64,000 nucleotides of DNA, from contig NZ_JAXCLW010000001.1 in NCBI RefSeq assembly GCF_034044715.1, positions 744,001 to 808,000 of the forward strand, given 5' to 3'. Position 1 is the first letter of the stretch, and the number at the start of each line of letters is the position of its first letter. Position numbers and translations under genes: made by a program. Source of the stretch: Dongia_B soli. GTDB taxonomy: Bacteria > Pseudomonadota > Alphaproteobacteria > Dongiales > Dongiaceae. The notes beneath the pieces were generated by a model, which saw only the letters and a program-made list of their open reading frames with translations, had not been told where the DNA came from and made no database searches. Below, piece after piece: positions 60,579 through 64,000 of the stretch.

Positions 60579-60996
60579 GAAATCCGCTTATTCATTACGC
60601 AAGGCTGCACGATCGGGCCTGCCGGGCGACCCCAAGCGCGGCCAGCTCGCGCGCCGCCGCGGCCGTTGGGCCGAATTCATCGCCGTCTGGCGCCTGCGTT
60701 GCGCGGGTTATCGGATTCTCGCCAGGAATTGGCGCCATCCGCTGGGCGAAATCGATATCGCCGCCTGCAAGGGCGGCGTTTTGGCGATCGTCGAGGTGAA
60801 GAGCCGGGCCAGGCTTGTCGGCGCGCTCTATGCGCTCGGCAGCCGGCAGCAGACGCGCCTTGTTCGCGCCGCTCTGGCGTTTCAACTCCAGCGTCCCGAT
60901 TGCGCCGGCCTGACCTTGCGATTTGACGTTATCGCGGTCGCCGGCGGCGGCTGGCCGAAGCATATTCGGGAGGCTTGGCGTCCGGTCGGCGAATGA
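60568..60996 (+). CDS. yraN: YraN/UPF0102 family endonuclease-like protein
   Basis: A 142-residue protein of the UPF0102 family, a restriction-endonuclease-like fold. The core is GYRILARNWRHPLGEIDIAACKGGVLAIVEVKSRA, with E-ID..EVK residues that match metal-binding positions of related nucleases, then QQTRLVRAALAFQLQ. Its role is unknown. Genes of this family commonly follow rsmI and the pair is translationally coupled here. Confidence 0.93.
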   Translation: MTRRKSAYSLRKAARSGLPGDPKRGQLARRRGRWAEFIAVWRLRCAGYRILARNWRHPLGEIDIAACKGGVLAIVEVKSRARLVGALYALGSRQQTRLVRAALAFQLQRPDCAGLTLRFDVIAVAGGGWPKHIREAWRPVGE

Positions 60997-61036
60997 GGCA
61001 TGATTCCCCCATGGCAAGCCAGGACGACCAGAACCC

Positions 61037-61909
61037 ATGACCGAAGATGTCGCCGCAAAAGGCTGGCAATCGCCCGATGTTTATCTGCGCGCCATCGGGG
61101 CAGCGCCGGAGCTACCGCTTGACGTTGCCGAAGCAGCGCTGGCCTTTGCCGCACTCGATTGTCCCGAGGTCGATCCCCGCGAATATCGCGCTCATTTGGG
61201 AACCTTGGCCGAGGATTTGCGACAGCTGGCCCGCCTGGAAGATCTGTCGACGGATGATGCCGATGCCATCCTTGCGGTACGGGCCGATATGCTGCGCAAT
61301 GTTCTCTCGACACGGCACGGCTATCGTGGCGACCAATCCACCTATGACGACCTGCAGAATGCCAACCTGATCCGGGTGATCGATCGGCGCCGCGGCCTGC
61401 CGGTGGCTCTGTCGATTTTATATATCCACGCCGCCCGCGCCCTGAATTGGCAGATCGAGGGTGTCAATTTTCCCGGCCATTTCATGATCCGGTTGCGGGT
61501 CGGCAACCGCGCCGTGATCCTCGATCCTTTCGATCAGGGTGCGCCGCGCGATATCGTCGATCTGCGGGAAAAATTGAAGGCGATGGCCGGGGAGAAGGCC
61601 GAGTTGCGACCCGATCAGTCGGCCGCCGTCTCCGACCGGGACATTCTTCTGCGCTTGCAGAACAATCTGAAATTGCGCCTGGTGCAGGAAGGCGAGTTGC
61701 AGCGCGCCGTCGCGGTGGTGGAGCGCATGTTGTGGATCGCACCGGATCAGGCGGCCTTTTGGCGCGAAGCCGGCCTTATTCATCATCGGCTCGGTCATCT
61801 GACTGCCGCCCGCCAGGCTTTACAACGTTTCCTCGGCTTCGATTCCAGTCCCGCCCAGCGCCATCAGGCAGCCCGGCTGCTGCAGGAGATCGAACGCATC
61901 CTGCAATGA
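61037..61909 (+). CDS. SirB1-like transglutaminase/TPR family protein
   Basis: A 290-residue protein of the SirB1 family: an N-terminal helical part, then LPVALSILYIHAARALNWQIEGVNFPGHFMIRL, a transglutaminase-like core in which GHFMIR and DPF are conserved, and a C-terminal TPR-like repeat (AVVERMLWIAPDQAAFWREAGLIHHRLGHLTAARQALQRFL). The cysteine usual for the transglutaminase nucleophile is absent in the visible core, so it is probably not an active protease. AGGACGACC precedes the ATG. Confidence 0.85.
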   Translation: MTEDVAAKGWQSPDVYLRAIGAAPELPLDVAEAALAFAALDCPEVDPREYRAHLGTLAEDLRQLARLEDLSTDDADAILAVRADMLRNVLSTRHGYRGDQSTYDDLQNANLIRVIDRRRGLPVALSILYIHAARALNWQIEGVNFPGHFMIRLRVGNRAVILDPFDQGAPRDIVDLREKLKAMAGEKAELRPDQSAAVSDRDILLRLQNNLKLRLVQEGELQRAVAVVERMLWIAPDQAAFWREAGLIHHRLGHLTAARQALQRFLGFDSSPAQRHQAARLLQEIERILQ

Positions 61910-62045
61910 TCGCCACCCGGCGCGAAAACGGCTTCCGCTTGACGAAAGCGCATTGGGCCGGGCAAAACCGACGGCGAAGCTGCGATAGGCCTGCAGCATA
62001 TCCCTGAGATGATCCGCGCTCGCCGCGCGAAAGACCGAGGAAATC

Positions 62046-62987
62046 ATGTCCCTGACCGTCGCCATCCAGATGGACCCGATCGAAAGCATCAATATCGACG
62101 GAGATTCCACCTTCGTCATGGGCCTGTCGGCGGAACGGCGCGGCCATCGCCTGTATTACTACCATCCGCGCGATCTCTCCTTTCGTGACGGCAAGGTGAC
62201 GGCCTATGCCCGGCCGGTGACCCTGCGGCGCGAGAGAGGCAATCATTACACGGCGGGCAGCGAGGAAAAAATCGATCTCAGCCAGGTCGATGTGGTGCTC
62301 ATGCGGCAGGACCCCCCCTTCGACATGTCCTATATCACCGCCACCCATATTCTGGAGCATATCCATCCCCAAACCCTGGTGGTGAACGACCCGGTGCATG
62401 TGCGCAATGCGCCGGAAAAGCTTTTCGTCACCCATTTCCCCGACTTGATGCCGCCATCCCTGATCACAGCGGACCGGCGGGAAATCCTGGACTTCCGTGC
62501 CGAGCATAAGGACATCATCGTCAAGCCGCTTTACGGCAATGGCGGCGCCGGGGTGTTCCATATCAAGCCTGATGACGAGAACCTGACCGCTCTTCTCGAA
62601 CTGTTCACCCAGCTCTATCGCGAGCCGGTCATCGTGCAGCGATATCTGCCCGAAGTGCGGCAGGGCGATAAACGCATCATCCTGATCGATGGTGAAGCGG
62701 TCGGTGCGATCAATCGGGTGCCCGCAGCGGGCGAAGCCCGCTCCAACATGCATGTGGGCGGCCAGGCGATGAAGGTCGAGCTGACCAAGCGCGACCGCGA
62801 GATCTGCGCCGCGATCGGGCCGGCTTTGAAGGAACGCGGCCTGATCTTCGTCGGCATCGATGTGATCGGCGATTACCTCACCGAAATCAACGTCACCTCG
62901 CCGACCGGCCTGCAGGAAGTCAATCGCTTCGACGGCACGATCCTGGAAGACAAGATCTGGGACGCGATCGAAGCCAGGCTGGGTTAA
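62046..62987 (+). CDS. gshB: glutathione synthetase
   Basis: GshB joins gamma-glutamylcysteine and glycine using ATP. The 313-residue ATP-grasp protein has VAIQMDPIESINIDGDSTFVMGLSAERRGH, VLMRQDPPFDMSYITATHILE, KPLYGNGGAGVFHIKPDDENL, RYLPEVRQGDKRIILIDGE and VTSPTGLQEVNRFDGT. AGGAAATC precedes the ATG. It ends the rsmI-yraN-sirB1-gshB block. Confidence 0.97.
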   Translation: MSLTVAIQMDPIESINIDGDSTFVMGLSAERRGHRLYYYHPRDLSFRDGKVTAYARPVTLRRERGNHYTAGSEEKIDLSQVDVVLMRQDPPFDMSYITATHILEHIHPQTLVVNDPVHVRNAPEKLFVTHFPDLMPPSLITADRREILDFRAEHKDIIVKPLYGNGGAGVFHIKPDDENLTALLELFTQLYREPVIVQRYLPEVRQGDKRIILIDGEAVGAINRVPAAGEARSNMHVGGQAMKVELTKRDREICAAIGPALKERGLIFVGIDVIGDYLTEINVTSPTGLQEVNRFDGTILEDKIWDAIEARLG

Positions 62988-63012
62988 GCCCCCGCGCGGC
63001 CGGTCTGCTGCG

Positions 63013-63984
63013 TCACTGCTGGCCGATCAATGCCGGCGTCGTCCCCGCGCGGCGGCGCTCCCGCGCCGCGACTGCCTCGCGGTGGATGATATAGATGCCG
63101 CTGCCGACGACCGTCAGGCCGCCGATGATAAGATAGGCATCCGGCACTTCGCCGAAGCAGAGATAGCCGAGAATCATGGCATAGACCAAGGCGGTATAGT
63201 CGAAAGGCGCCACTACTGCGATGGGGGCCGAGAGGAAAGCATTGGTCAGCAGAATCTGGCCAATGCCACCCATGACGCCGATCACCACCAGGAGCCCCAT
63301 ATCGATGCCGGTCGGCCAGACCCAGGGGCCCAGGCCAATATCCGCCAGTTCCGGCCGGCCAATGGGGATTGTGGCCAGTCCCGCTATGCAGGCGAAGCTG
63401 GTGAAATAGAATACCACAGTGCCCGAACGTTCCTGGTTCAGCTTGCGGATCGTCACCATGGCGAGGTCATAGAAGATGGTGGCAATCAGTGGGATCAGCG
63501 CAGCAAGCTGAAATACGCCGACGCCGGGTCGCGTCATAATCAGGACGCCGACAAAGCCCACGGCGACAGCGATCCAGCGGCGGATGCCGATTTTCTCGCC
63601 GAGAAGCGGTATGGCCAGCACCGTCATGAAGATCGGGCTGGAAAGGGCGAGTGCGACCGCATCCGATAGCGGCAGCAATTTGTAACTCAGGAAATAGAAA
63701 TACATCGATCCGACGCCAAATAGGCCGCGCAGGATGTGACCAAAAGGATGTTTGGTCTTCACCGACAGGCCGCCGGACCGCCACAGGAAGATCAGGATGG
63801 GGAGGAAGGCGAAGAAATTGCGACAGAAGATGATCTGCCCGGTGGGATAGGCGCCGGAGATCGCTTTGACGATCGCATCCATGCCGGTGAAAATCAGAAC
63901 CGCCCCGTTCATATAGAAAATGGCCCTTAAGGGCCGATCCTGCCGGGCGGTTTTTGCCGGCATTGCAATCGTGGGCGCCGCCAC
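63013..63984 (-). CDS. EamA/DMT-family permease, start near or beyond the window edge
   Basis: A second EamA exporter with ten hydrophobic segments: YMNGAVLIFTGMDAIVKAISGAYPTGQIIFCRNFFAFLPILIFLW, SYKLLPLSDAVALALSSPIFMTVLAIPLLGEKIGIRRWIAVAVGFVGVLIMTRPGVG and VAPFDYTALVYAMILGYLCFGEVPDAYLIIGG. No stop interrupts the frame up to the window edge, so the true start may be the ATG at 63963, the GTG at 63984 or beyond. The substrate is unknown. Confidence 0.85.
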   Translation of the reverse strand: MAAPTIAMPAKTARQDRPLRAIFYMNGAVLIFTGMDAIVKAISGAYPTGQIIFCRNFFAFLPILIFLWRSGGLSVKTKHPFGHILRGLFGVGSMYFYFLSYKLLPLSDAVALALSSPIFMTVLAIPLLGEKIGIRRWIAVAVGFVGVLIMTRPGVGVFQLAALIPLIATIFYDLAMVTIRKLNQERSGTVVFYFTSFACIAGLATIPIGRPELADIGLGPWVWPTGIDMGLLVVIGVMGGIGQILLTNAFLSAPIAVVAPFDYTALVYAMILGYLCFGEVPDAYLIIGGLTVVGSGIYIIHREAVAARERRRAGTTPALIGQQ

Positions 63985-64000
63985 AGCGGGCTGGGCGGGA

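Noticed and set aside
1..64000. Defence islands, CRISPR arrays, IS elements, prophage, tRNA or rRNA genes
   Set aside because: No direct-repeat arrays, transposase frames, integrases or tRNA-like cloverleaves were seen by eye on either strand.

Overview
The window looks like a chromosomal segment of a GC-rich alphaproteobacterium, most likely in or near Rhodospirillales. The grounds are the complete System I cytochrome c maturation (ccm) cluster, an hrcA-grpE pair separated from dnaK-dnaJ, the alphaproteobacterial rph-rdgB-hemW and rsmI-yraN-sirB1-gshB blocks, bactofilin, OprB porin, an ELM1-family protein, and an RpoH-type promoter before dnaK. The genus cannot be fixed by reading alone. I saw no rRNA, tRNA, CRISPR array, IS element or prophage; this is mostly housekeeping DNA with a few unusual genes.

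Layout. 1-5.9 kb: phosphate-starvation locus on the minus strand, phoR, pstS, then a pstS-pstC gene fusion, then pstA running off the left edge; pstS and the fusion each have an 11-bp-periodic Pho box. 6.2-11.3 kb: malic enzyme (maeB) divergent from mutS. 11.4-15.0 kb (minus): an unknown lipoprotein, an ECF sigma factor, a Tat-exported ferritin-like protein and a c-type cytochrome, preceded by a Rieske oxygenase. 15.0-23.5 kb (minus): ccmAB, an OmpA-like lipoprotein with its own terminator, then ccmCDEFGHI with mostly 4-base stop/start overlaps. 23.5-24.4 kb: a long non-coding interval with four hairpins. 24.4-40 kb: acnA, a periplasmic UbiC-like protein, a Rdx protein plus AmpG-like permease, DoxX, TypA, a PfkB sugar/adenosine kinase, an EI24/CysZ-like membrane protein, bactofilin, nth, DUF2244, an EamA exporter and a DapB with a long histone-like N-terminal tail.

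40-54.9 kb: an unknown lipoprotein, OprB porin, dnaK-dnaJ, an ELM1-family protein, an ornithine-cyclodeaminase-family protein divergent from an aromatic amino acid lyase homologue that lacks the MIO-forming Ala-Ser-Gly, a hydrolase with an apparent C-terminal frameshift, an HCCA isomerase, a LysR regulator, grpE and hrcA. 55-64 kb: a small HNH protein, rph, rdgB, hemW, a LpoA/LppC-like lipoprotein, rsmI, yraN, sirB1-like, gshB and a second EamA permease.

The three most interesting observations are the PstS-PstC fusion with a neighbouring free PstS, the MIO-less ammonia-lyase homologue paired with a divergent OCD-family gene, and the Lys/Ala/Pro-rich tail on DapB. No multi-gene defence or mobile system was seen. 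Gene starts were chosen from Shine-Dalgarno sequences and family lengths by eye; no homology search was run.
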